In this document: piece by piece, positions 1-7,950 of the stretch
Position numbering within the stretch: the stretch's first letter is position 1
Layout of the letters: each line of letters begins with the position of its first letter
Origin: Pseudomonas sp. P8_241
GTDB lineage: Bacteria > Pseudomonadota > Gammaproteobacteria > Pseudomonadales > Pseudomonadaceae
Direction: 5' to 3'
DNA: 64,000 nucleotides
Assembly (NCBI RefSeq): GCF_034008315.1
Contig: NZ_CP125377.1
Location: 2,554,001 to 2,618,000, forward strand
Program-made: the position numbers and the translations under genes
The notes under the pieces: generated by a model
What the model was told of the DNA's origin: nothing
Database searches by the model: none
What the model saw: only the letters and a program-made list of their open reading frames with translations

Positions 1-451
1 AACGCGAATCCGCCACCAGAAACTCGATCTGTTGTTCGCGCAGCCACAGCGCCAGTTGCTCCCAATCGCCCTGATCAAAACTGATGCGGATCGCCGGATG
101 CGCCTGGATAAATTCCGCCAGCGCCTCGGGCACCAGCAACTGAGCGGGGTAGGGGCCGCACCCGAACTTCAACTCACCGCCGGTCAGGCCGTTGTACTGG
201 GTCAGCTCGTTATGCAGAGCCTGACTGCCGGCGAGCAGGCGGCGGGCATGTTGCAGCACCAGTTCACCCTGGCCGGTGAGGCGAAACTCCCGGCTGCTGC
301 GTTCAACGAGGGCACAATCGAGATCACGCTCAAGGGTCTGGATGCTGCGGCTGAAGGCAGGCTGGCTGAGATTGATCGCCTCGGCAGCACGGCCGAAGTT
401 GCGGTAATCGGCCAGCGCGACGAGGTGGCGAAGCTGTCGTAAATCCATCAT
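1..451 (-). CDS. LysR-family transcriptional regulator, N-terminal part (cut by window edge)
   Basis: The reverse strand encodes about 150 residues beginning MMDLRQLRHLVALADYRNFG, a typical LysR N-terminal winged helix (residues about 3-62, recognition-helix region NLSQPAFSRSIQTLE), then the linker helix and the start of the effector-binding domain. The ATG at 449-451 is preceded on its strand by AGGAGA with good spacing; a second ATG follows immediately (448). The C-terminal effector domain lies outside the window. It is divergent from the AraC-family gene at 546, so it may control that gene or genes beyond the left edge. The target cannot be told from sequence. Confidence 0.85.
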   Translation of the reverse strand, partial: MMDLRQLRHLVALADYRNFGRAAEAINLSQPAFSRSIQTLERDLDCALVERSSREFRLTGQGELVLQHARRLLAGSQALHNELTQYNGLTGGELKFGCGPYPAQLLVPEALAEFIQAHPAIRISFDQGDWEQLALWLREQQIEFLVADSR

Positions 452-545
452 GCGTCTCCTGCATTCAGCGGATACTTTTAATGCATTGGATCGATATCAC
501 AGAGACTGGCATAAGTACACGCCTGTCTTCTTTGCGTAGCGTGCC
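452..545. promoter_or_regulatory. Divergent promoter region between LysR and AraC-type regulators
   Basis: This 94-bp gap separates two divergent regulator genes and must hold both promoters. The LysR ribosome binding site lies at its left end. No clear operator palindrome or sigma-70 pair could be assigned by eye. Confidence 0.5.
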
Positions 546-1391
546 ATGACCCGTCAACCGTTCATTTCCAGCGCGTTCACTCGCACCATTCTCAGCCATG
601 CCCGGGAGTCCGGGTTGTGTCAGGCGCAATTGCTGGAGCGTGCCGGCATTAGTCTTTCGCTGTTGGATGAGCAGGGGGCACATGTCCCGGCACACCTGGT
701 CGAACGCCTGTGGAGCGAATGCGAACGCGCAGGCGCGGGGGCTTCCTTCGGCTGCGAATTGGTCAATGGCATGGCGACCACTACGTTGCAGGGCCTGAAC
801 ATTTTACTGGACTCTGCCGCGACCCTGCGTGCGAGCCTGGCGTGCTTCACCGAGTTTTTGCCACGGGTCACCAACTACGTGATCGCCGAACTCGAAGAGG
901 TGGGCGGGCAGGCTCGGTTACACCTGCGCAGTCTGGATCAACTGCCGCACTTTTTTGGCCTGGATGCCGCGACCTTGAGCCTGGTGCGCAACATTTCGCG
1001 ACGACTCGGCAGGGCACCCGGTGAGGTGTTTGCCTCGGTCAGCCTGACGGGGCAGCAAGCAGCCGGCAATTGGTTGCAGGGTGTCGGTGTCAATGTACGC
1101 GAAGGGCCGCATCCGTGTCTGAGCCTGCCTTTGGCCTGTCTGGATGAATCGTTGTTGGGGGCCAATCCGTTTTTGCATCAGAGCATGTTGAGGCATTGGC
1201 AAACGGCTGCGACGCAGCATAGCCGCACCGACAGCCTGGAGATGGCGCGGCATTGGTTGACGGCAGGGGATCAGCCTATCGAGCGGATTGCCGAGCGTCT
1301 TGGGTATCGGCAACCCAGCAATTTTATTCGGGCGTTTCGCAAGCAGTTCGGGATTACGCCCAAGCAGTTTCGGTTGGGGTTGCAGGCGTAG
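546..1391 (+). CDS. AraC-family transcriptional regulator (Arabinose_bd plus HTH)
   Basis: This 281-residue protein has an N-terminal region of about 190 residues resembling the Arabinose_bd-type sensing domain of OruR/ArgR-like Pseudomonas regulators, and a C-terminal AraC HTH pair (about residues 205-279, including IERIAERLGYRQPSNFIRAFRKQFG). The length is close to, slightly below, the usual 330. No strong Shine-Dalgarno precedes the ATG at 546. It lies directly upstream and in the same direction as the DUF1302/DUF1329/DUF1254 operon that starts at 1662, which makes it the best candidate activator of that operon. The inducer is unknown. Confidence 0.85.
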   Translation: MTRQPFISSAFTRTILSHARESGLCQAQLLERAGISLSLLDEQGAHVPAHLVERLWSECERAGAGASFGCELVNGMATTTLQGLNILLDSAATLRASLACFTEFLPRVTNYVIAELEEVGGQARLHLRSLDQLPHFFGLDAATLSLVRNISRRLGRAPGEVFASVSLTGQQAAGNWLQGVGVNVREGPHPCLSLPLACLDESLLGANPFLHQSMLRHWQTAATQHSRTDSLEMARHWLTAGDQPIERIAERLGYRQPSNFIRAFRKQFGITPKQFRLGLQA

Positions 1392-1433
1392 TTTTTTGTC
1401 GTGTGCATATTATTTGTGGTCGACGCAAAACTT

Positions 1434-1524
1434 GTGGGAGCTGGCTTGCCAGCGATGGCGGTCTGTCATTCAGCATTGATGTTGAAGCTGCCGGCCTTAT
1501 CGCGAGCAAGCTTGCTCCTACAGG
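1434..1524. repeat. REPIN-like inverted pair of REP palindromes
   Basis: GTGGGAGCTGGCTTGCCAGCGA on the left faces GCGAGCAAGCTTGCTCCTAC on the right, the standard arrangement of Pseudomonas REP doublets. It lies in the 270-bp gap between the AraC gene and the DUF1302 gene. Nothing else is evident in the gap apart from the ribosome binding site at 1651. Confidence 0.8.
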
Positions 1525-1661
1525 TTTGGGGTTGTTCGAATGGATTGTGAATACACCCAGAACCTCCCCCAATGATTACTTTTTGTCGGTCATCGCTTGC
1601 GTATCAAGGCCGACAATTAGGCACCGTGTCAGTGCTGAGCAAATCTGATCGGAGCCTAATA

Positions 1662-3488
1662 ATGATAAAAAAATGCTCGGCCACAGCCCCAGTCCGCCAA
1701 CGACTGACCCGGCTTGGCCACAACCGCCCGCAACCCCTTGCACTGGCGGTGCTTGCTGTACTCGCGGGCCCTGCGTCCGCCACCACCATCGACCTCAACG
1801 AAGACTGGAGCCTGTCGACCAAGACCACCCTGTCCCTGGGCAGCAGCTGGTCCACGCAGAATCCCGACAAGAGCCTGATGACCCGCGCCAACGCCTTGCA
1901 GGCGCAGGGCGTGAATGCCAATGGCACCAGCGTCAGCGCCGACGATAACCGGCTGAACTTCGAGAAGGGCGACCCCATTTCGCAGGTCTTCAAGGGCCTC
2001 ACCGATTTCAGTCTCGACGGTCAGGGCCAGGGCGCGTTCGTTCGCTTCAAGTACTGGTACGACCACGCCTACGAAACCCGGCAGGGGCGCTTCAAGGATT
2101 TCGACGATTCGGGTTGGGATGACCTGTCGAAATTCAAGGGCTTCGAGACGCTTGATGCTTACGTCTGGAAAGATTTCCAGATTGCCGAGCATCCATTGAA
2201 CGTGAAGGTCGGCAATCAGGTGTTGTCCTGGGGCGAGGCGCTGCTGATCCAGAACGGCATCAACGTGATCAACCCGCTGGACGTTTCCGCGTTCAACCGA
2301 CCCGGTGTGGAAATCAAGGAAGGTCAGTTGCCGGTGGAGATGATTTCCTTCAGTTTTGGCCTGACCGACACCACCAACCTCGAAGGCTTCTACCAATACA
2401 ACTGGCGCCCCAGCGTTCTCGATGGTTGCGGTACGTTCTTCGCCAGCAGCGATGCGATCCAGAAGGGCTGCGGGCCGTTGTACCTGAGCCAGGTGCAGAC
2501 CGATCAGCAGATGCAGGCAGCCGGGCTGTACGCCACGTCCCGCGGCAACGAATCACCGTCTGACAACGGTCAGTTCGGCTTCGCTTTACGCCAGATGATC
2601 CCGGCGCTGAACGATGCCGAAGCGGCGGTCTACTTCATCAACTACCACTCGCGTCTGCCGTACTTCACCCTCGATGCGAAAAACACCGCCATTCGCGGCA
2701 CGTTCCCCGGTGGCATCCAAGGGCCGAGCTACGCGGCGGCGTTTCCGGAAGAAATCCGCCTGTACGGCATCAGCCTCAACGGGGTTGAGCCGGTGACCGG
2801 GATTTCCCTGGCCGGTGAGGTGAGTTATCGCCCGAACATGCCGTTGGCGATCAACGCACCAGACGTCAACGTCGCAGTGATCTCCGGTGTGGCGGGCAGT
2901 TCCTGGGTACAACTGCCGCCCGGTTTCAATGTCAACCGCGGCGACCGCTTTGACGCATGGGAGCGCAAGGGTGTGTGGCAGGCGACAGCATCGGCGACCC
3001 AGGCGGTCGACAACGTGCTGGGCGCCACGCGCCTGAGCCTGTTTGGCGAGGCCGGTGTCGTGCACATCGATGATCTGGGGGATGAGCGTCTGGGTCGTAA
3101 CGCCGCGTTCGGTCGCAGTTCGACGCGCAACGGCACACCGTGTAACACCGTGGCCTCGGGCGTCACCAACCAGTACTGCACCGACAAGGGTTTTGCCACC
3201 GATTGGTCGTGGGGTTATCGCCTGCGCGCCAGCCTGGAATACAGCGACGTGTTGCCGGGCATCAACCTGATTCCGGCCGTCAACTGGCGGCATGACGTCG
3301 AGGGCTATTCCTACGATCCGCAAGGACCGTTCCAGGAGGGCCAACAAGCGCTGGGCCTCAGCCTGACCGGCGTCTACATGAACGATTACAGCGTGGAACT
3401 GGCCTACAACGCCTTCTTCGGTTCCAACGACTACAGCACCCTCGACGACCGCGACTTCGCATCCGTCAGCTTCAAGGCAGACTTCTAA
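1662..3488 (+). CDS. DUF1302 family outer-membrane protein
   Basis: The chosen ATG at 1662 has GGAG 7 bp upstream and gives a 608-residue product; an upstream in-frame start at 1572 has no ribosome binding site. The N terminus holds a long basic leader (about residues 1-40, ending near GPASA) followed by the mature start TTIDLNEDWSLSTKTTLSLG, typical of DUF1302. The rest is rich in alternating aromatic/polar strands and ends in a beta-signal-like terminus (VSFKADF), consistent with an outer-membrane beta-barrel. DUF1302 proteins are usually encoded next to DUF1329 proteins, as here (gap 11 bp), and have been linked to hydrophobic compounds such as steroids and lipids. The substrate here is not known. 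Confidence 0.9.
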   Translation: MIKKCSATAPVRQRLTRLGHNRPQPLALAVLAVLAGPASATTIDLNEDWSLSTKTTLSLGSSWSTQNPDKSLMTRANALQAQGVNANGTSVSADDNRLNFEKGDPISQVFKGLTDFSLDGQGQGAFVRFKYWYDHAYETRQGRFKDFDDSGWDDLSKFKGFETLDAYVWKDFQIAEHPLNVKVGNQVLSWGEALLIQNGINVINPLDVSAFNRPGVEIKEGQLPVEMISFSFGLTDTTNLEGFYQYNWRPSVLDGCGTFFASSDAIQKGCGPLYLSQVQTDQQMQAAGLYATSRGNESPSDNGQFGFALRQMIPALNDAEAAVYFINYHSRLPYFTLDAKNTAIRGTFPGGIQGPSYAAAFPEEIRLYGISLNGVEPVTGISLAGEVSYRPNMPLAINAPDVNVAVISGVAGSSWVQLPPGFNVNRGDRFDAWERKGVWQATASATQAVDNVLGATRLSLFGEAGVVHIDDLGDERLGRNAAFGRSSTRNGTPCNTVASGVTNQYCTDKGFATDWSWGYRLRASLEYSDVLPGINLIPAVNWRHDVEGYSYDPQGPFQEGQQALGLSLTGVYMNDYSVELAYNAFFGSNDYSTLDDRDFASVSFKADF

Positions 3489-3499
3489 GGAGAACCGTT

Positions 3500-4837
3500 A
3501 TGCGTATGCAATTGTGCGTGCTGGCCCTGGCCTGCACCGTCGGCCTGGCACAGGCCAAAGGCACCGATTCGGCTGCCTTGGGCAAGACCCTGACCCCCAT
3601 GGGCTCGGAAATGGCGGCGAACGCCGACGGCAGTATTCCGGCCTGGACCGGAGGCCTGATGAGCAATGCCGGCACCGTCGACAGCAAGGGCGGTTACAGC
3701 GATCCGTATGCCAGCGAGAAACCGTTGTTCACGGTCACGGCAAAGAACGTGGCGCAGTATGAAAAGTTTCTCAGCCCTGGGCAAATCGCGTTGTTCAAGC
3801 GTTTTCCCGACACCTACAAGATGAACATCTACCCGACCCATCGCAGCGCCAACTTGCCCAAGGACGTGCTGGCGGTGAGCCGCGATAACGTCGCCAAAAC
3901 CAGCATGGCCGATGGCGGCAACGGTCTGCATGACTACGCCAAAGGCATTCCGTTTCCGCTGCCCACCGAAGGTCTTGAGGTGATGTGGAATCACATGACC
4001 CGCTACCGCGGCGGCAGTTACGAGCGCATCAGCAGCTCGGCGCTGGTGCGTGAAAACGGCGCGACCAGTTACGTGCGCAACCAGTCGTTGATCAACTTCG
4101 CCGACACCGTGGGCGGCCTGGAACCGGGCAACAACGTGTTGTTCATGTTCAAGAGCCGAGTGCTGGAACCGGCGCGTTTGTCCGGTGAAGCGGTGCTGGT
4201 GCATGAACCGATCGACCAGGTCGCCGAACCGCGTTCCGCCTGGCAATACCTGCCGGGCCAACGTCGCGTGCGCCGTGCGCCGATGATTGCCTATGACAAC
4301 AGTGCCCGATACAGCAACGGCCTGATCACCGCTGACAACATCGACGGCTACAACGGTGCACCGGATCGTTTCGACTGGAAACTGGTGGGCAAGCAGGAGC
4401 TGTTCATCCCTTACAACAGCTACAAAATCGGTAGCCGCGACCTCAAGTACGACGCCGTGATCAAGCCCAACCACGTCAACCAGGACCTGGCTCGCTACGA
4501 GAAACATCGCGTGTGGGTCGTCGAAGCCACCCTCAAGCCTGGCGCCCGGCACATCTATGCCAAACGCCGTTTCTATGTCGACGAGGACAGCTGGCAGATT
4601 GCGCAGTCAGACCAGTACGACAGTCGTGGCGAGCTGTGGCGCAGCGGCGAGCTGCACGCGATTCAGCAGTACGACCATGGCTTTACCTACAACGTGCTGG
4701 AAACCTCCTATGACCTGATCTCCGGGCGTTACTACGCCGGTGGCCTGGCCAACGAAGAGACCGAGCCGATGCGCGTCGGCTTCGCCGCCAAGACCGACGA
4801 CTACACCCCGTCGGACCTGCGGCGCTGGGCCAAATAA
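3500..4837 (+). CDS. DUF1329 family periplasmic lipid-handling protein
   Basis: This 445-residue protein starts at 3500 behind AAGGAG (3488-3493). A signal peptide (about 1-19, ALACTVGLAQA) precedes the family-typical start AALGKTLTPMGSEMAANADGS and the AWTGG motif. DUF1329 proteins have a LolB/LolA-like fold and partner with DUF1302 barrels. The 11-bp gap to the DUF1302 stop means they are co-transcribed. A perfect 27-bp hairpin follows its stop, before the next gene. The role inferred is shuttling a hydrophobic ligand across the periplasm; it cannot be made more specific from the sequence. Confidence 0.9.
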   Translation: MRMQLCVLALACTVGLAQAKGTDSAALGKTLTPMGSEMAANADGSIPAWTGGLMSNAGTVDSKGGYSDPYASEKPLFTVTAKNVAQYEKFLSPGQIALFKRFPDTYKMNIYPTHRSANLPKDVLAVSRDNVAKTSMADGGNGLHDYAKGIPFPLPTEGLEVMWNHMTRYRGGSYERISSSALVRENGATSYVRNQSLINFADTVGGLEPGNNVLFMFKSRVLEPARLSGEAVLVHEPIDQVAEPRSAWQYLPGQRRVRRAPMIAYDNSARYSNGLITADNIDGYNGAPDRFDWKLVGKQELFIPYNSYKIGSRDLKYDAVIKPNHVNQDLARYEKHRVWVVEATLKPGARHIYAKRRFYVDEDSWQIAQSDQYDSRGELWRSGELHAIQQYDHGFTYNVLETSYDLISGRYYAGGLANEETEPMRVGFAAKTDDYTPSDLRRWAK

Positions 4838-4870
4838 CCCGATTTGCCCAAGTGCACCGCAAACCCCTTT

Positions 4871-4936
4871 GTAGGAGCCCGGCTTGCCGGCGATGGCGTC
4901 CGTAAGATCGCCATCGCCGGCAAGCCGGGCTCCTAC
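4871..4936. repeat. Perfect 27-bp inverted repeat (REP hairpin) inside the DUF operon
   Basis: The arm at 4871-4897 (GTAGGAGCCCGGCTTGCCGG...) is perfectly complementary to 4910-4936 across a 12-nt loop. It belongs to the REP family but its arms are unusually perfect and close together. It sits between the DUF1329 stop (4837) and the next gene (4980). It could stabilise the upstream mRNA or lower expression of the downstream genes. There is no T-tract, so it is not a classical terminator. Confidence 0.9.
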
Positions 4937-4979
4937 AGGGACGGGTGTGTGCTGATGTTTATGAGGAAGGAGATCAACC

Positions 4980-6329
4980 ATGCGCCACTGGATATCCGCT
5001 CTGGCCCTGGGCGCAAGCCTGGGCACCGTTCACGCGGGAACCCTCGACCAACCCCAGGCGAAAGCGCTGGCCCAAGAGGCCTATGTGTTCGCCTACGCCA
5101 CCGCCGAGCACGACAAAGTGCTCACGGCGATCGCCGCCAAACTGCCGTTCAATCGGCTCTACAGCGAACCGCGATTGCTCGGCCCGCAAGACAACAAAGT
5201 CGTATCGCCGAACAACGACACGTTCTACTCCCGGGCGTTACTTGACCTGCGCAGCGAGCCGATGGTGTTGGATGTACCCGCCGTGCAAGGCCGTTACTAC
5301 AGCTTTCAACTGGTCGACTTGCGTACCGACAACCTCGATTACATCGGCACTCGCGCCACCGGTCATCAGGCCGGGCGTTTCCTCATCGCCGGGCCGGACT
5401 GGCAGGGTGAGGTGCCGTCAGGTTTGAGCGGCGTGATTCGCTCGCCGAGTCGTCTGGTGTTTCTGCTGGGGCGCACCGAGGTCAAGGGTGAAGCCGATCA
5501 GAAAGACGCCGCGCAGGTGTTGAGCAGTTATGCGTTGCACCCCCTGTCCAAAGTGAGCGGTCGCGTGGCGCCTGAACCGTTGGCACCGCTGCAACTGCCC
5601 GCCTATCAGGACACCAAGCACGGTCCCGCCCAGGCGCTGTTCGATACGTTCAACGCATTGGCACCGTTGCACCAATGGACCGCCAGCGAACAGAAGAAGC
5701 TCGACCGTTTCGCCGTGATTGGTGTGAAGCCCGGCGTCCCGTTCCAACCGCCTGCGGACTTGAGCGAAGCCATTGCCCAAGGCGCCGAAGCGGGACGAGA
5801 GCAAGTGCGCCAAGCGTCCAGCCAGATATCGGTGGAGCAGCAGGGCTGGCTGCGTTCACCAACCAATGTCGGCAAGTTCGGTGACGACGACTTGACCCGC
5901 GCCGCCGTCGCCTGGCGCTACATCTACGCCAACGATCCGGTGGAAGCGCTGTACCCGATGGCGCTGCGTGATGCCCAAGGTCAACTGCTCGATGGCCAGC
6001 ATGCGTACCGCCTGCATTTCCCGGCCGGGCAATTACCGCCGGTGAACGCGTTCTGGTCGCTGACCCTGTACGACGGCAAGACCCAATTGCTCGCGGCCAA
6101 CCCGATCCAGCGTTACGCCCTGGGGGATCGCAGCCCGGGCTTGCAGTACGACGCCGACGGCGGCCTGACCCTGATCCTGCAACCCGATGCGCCGAAGACT
6201 GCGCCGCAGGGCAACTGGCTGCCAACGCCTCAAGGCCCATTCAACCTGTTACTGCGCTTGTACTTGCCGAAAGACGGGGCGCTGGATGGCCGTTATCGCT
6301 TGCCGACGATTGCGAGGGTCGAACCATGA
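4980..6329 (+). CDS. DUF1254/DUF1214 domain exported protein (copy 1)
   Basis: A 449-residue protein starting at 4980 behind GAAGGAGA. It has a signal peptide (1-19, LGASLGTVHA), an N-terminal DUF1254 domain (motif VVSPNNDTFYSRALLDL at about residues 71-87) and a C-terminal DUF1214 domain (FPAGQLPPVNAFWSLTLYD, about residues 347-365). Proteins of this architecture are common near DUF1302/1329 genes but have no settled activity. The stop overlaps the next paralogous gene by 4 bp (ATGA), so the two are translationally coupled. Confidence 0.88.
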   Translation: MRHWISALALGASLGTVHAGTLDQPQAKALAQEAYVFAYATAEHDKVLTAIAAKLPFNRLYSEPRLLGPQDNKVVSPNNDTFYSRALLDLRSEPMVLDVPAVQGRYYSFQLVDLRTDNLDYIGTRATGHQAGRFLIAGPDWQGEVPSGLSGVIRSPSRLVFLLGRTEVKGEADQKDAAQVLSSYALHPLSKVSGRVAPEPLAPLQLPAYQDTKHGPAQALFDTFNALAPLHQWTASEQKKLDRFAVIGVKPGVPFQPPADLSEAIAQGAEAGREQVRQASSQISVEQQGWLRSPTNVGKFGDDDLTRAAVAWRYIYANDPVEALYPMALRDAQGQLLDGQHAYRLHFPAGQLPPVNAFWSLTLYDGKTQLLAANPIQRYALGDRSPGLQYDADGGLTLILQPDAPKTAPQGNWLPTPQGPFNLLLRLYLPKDGALDGRYRLPTIARVEP

Positions 6330-7705
6330 ATTCAATCGTCAGTCGCCGCCAGGTGTTGGGCTGTATGGGTGTACTAGGCGGTAGCCTGATGTTGCCGCGC
6401 TGGTTACTGGCCGCCGGTTCCGATGACCTGCGGGCAATCGCGCAGCAGGCATGGGTTTACGCCTATCCGATGCTCATGCACTACCAGACCCTGGAAAAAC
6501 AGGCGCTCAACCCGACCGCGCCGGAGTACGTCGGCGGTTTCAATCGCTTTCGTCATTACAGCGAGTTGTTCACCCCGAGCAACCGCGACATCGTCACCCC
6601 GAACAACGACACGCCGTACTCCTGGGCCTGGCTGGACCTGCGCAGCGAGCCGCAAGTGTTGAGCGTGCCAGCGGTCGATGCAGACCGCTATTACGTGCAC
6701 CAACTGGTCGACCAATACACCCACAACTTCGCGTATGTCGGCGTGCTCAGCACCGGTCGCGAAGCGGGGGATTACCTGATCGTCGGGCCGCACTGGCAAG
6801 GCCAGACGCCAGCAGGGATCAAGGCGGTACTGCGCAGCGAAACCGAAATCGTCATGGTACTGGGGCGTACCGGCCTGAAAAATGCCGATGACCTGCCCGC
6901 CGTGCGTGCGTTACAGCAGCAGTACCGATTGCGCTCGCTGCATGAATACACCGGCAGTGCGCCACCGGTTGCCGCGCCGGTGATTGCCTGGCAACCGTGG
7001 GACAGCAAGACTGGATTGGGGCCGGGCTTTATTTCAGCGCTGAACCTGATCCTCAGCCTGTGCCCGACGCATCCCTCTGAACAGGGCTTGCGTGCACGTT
7101 TCGCGCGGATCGGCATCGTGCCCGGCCAGGCGTTCGATGCGGCGACACTGCCGACCGATGTGCGTCAGGCATTGATCGCCGGCATCCAGGACGGGCAAGC
7201 GCAATTGCAAACGGCGATCAGCCAGACACGCAGTACCCTTGGACTGTTTGGCACCCGTGAAGCGTTGCATGGCAGTTACCTCAACCGTGCTGTCGCCGCG
7301 AATCTCGGCATCTACGGCAACAGTGTGGAGGAGGCGTTCTACACCGGTAGCCGCCAGGATGATCAAGGGCAACCACTGCAAGGTGGGCGTCGCTATCGAC
7401 TTCGCTTCGCACCGGGGCAACTGCCACCGGCCAGCGAATTCTGGTCGCTGACGCTGTACGACTTGCCGGACCGGCAACTGGTAGCCAATACGATTGATCG
7501 TTATTGCCTGAGCAGCCGCGATCACTTGCAGAGGGACGCAGACGGTGGGTTGACGCTGAACCTGCAACCTTCGGCGCCATCATCGTCGAGCAACTGGCTG
7601 CCGACCCCGGCGCAGGGCGCGTTTACCGTGATTTTGCGGTTGTACGGGCCGAAGCAGGAAGTGATTGAACAGCGCTGGCGGATGCCGGTGGTTGAGCAAG
7701 TCTGA
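6326..7705 (+). CDS. DUF1254/DUF1214 domain exported protein (copy 2, Tat-like leader)
   Basis: This is a 459-residue paralogue of the preceding protein with the same two domains (IVTPNNDTPYSWAWLDL; FAPGQLPPASEFWSLTLYD). Unlike copy 1, the N terminus carries SRRQVLG followed by a hydrophobic stretch and LLAAGS, which resembles a twin-arginine signal. That suggests export by a different route from copy 1, possibly folded or with a cofactor. It is coupled to copy 1 by an ATGA overlap and is the last gene of the operon before a REP cluster. Function is not known. Confidence 0.87.
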   Translation: MNSIVSRRQVLGCMGVLGGSLMLPRWLLAAGSDDLRAIAQQAWVYAYPMLMHYQTLEKQALNPTAPEYVGGFNRFRHYSELFTPSNRDIVTPNNDTPYSWAWLDLRSEPQVLSVPAVDADRYYVHQLVDQYTHNFAYVGVLSTGREAGDYLIVGPHWQGQTPAGIKAVLRSETEIVMVLGRTGLKNADDLPAVRALQQQYRLRSLHEYTGSAPPVAAPVIAWQPWDSKTGLGPGFISALNLILSLCPTHPSEQGLRARFARIGIVPGQAFDAATLPTDVRQALIAGIQDGQAQLQTAISQTRSTLGLFGTREALHGSYLNRAVAANLGIYGNSVEEAFYTGSRQDDQGQPLQGGRRYRLRFAPGQLPPASEFWSLTLYDLPDRQLVANTIDRYCLSSRDHLQRDADGGLTLNLQPSAPSSSSNWLPTPAQGAFTVILRLYGPKQEVIEQRWRMPVVEQV

Positions 7706-7786
7706 AAAAAAGATCGCCGCTGCGGCGGCCACCGTAGATACCGTCTTGCACCTCACTGCGCAAATCGGCTTCTACATGGAGTCATG

Positions 7787-7943
7787 CAGCCACGGGCTCT
7801 TCGTAGGAGCTGGCTTGCCAGCGAAGAGGGCCGTGTGACTGGCGCAATGCTTGAGACCGCTTTCGCCGGCAAGCCGGCTCCTACAGGGAATACCGCAGCC
7901 ACGCGGGCTCTTCGTAGGAGCTGCCGCAGGCTGCGATCTTTTG
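7787..7943. repeat. REP cluster after the DUF operon
   Basis: A REP doublet at 7803-7887 (GTAGGAGCTGGCTTGCCAGCG facing GCCGGCAAGCCGGCTCCTAC) is followed at 7914-7943 by a half element (GTAGGAGCTGCCGCAGGCTG). The two copies are each preceded by nearly the same bases (GCAGCCACGGGCTCTTC at 7787 and 7897). The cluster separates convergent genes. Confidence 0.8.
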
Positions 7944-7950
7944 CTTTGAC

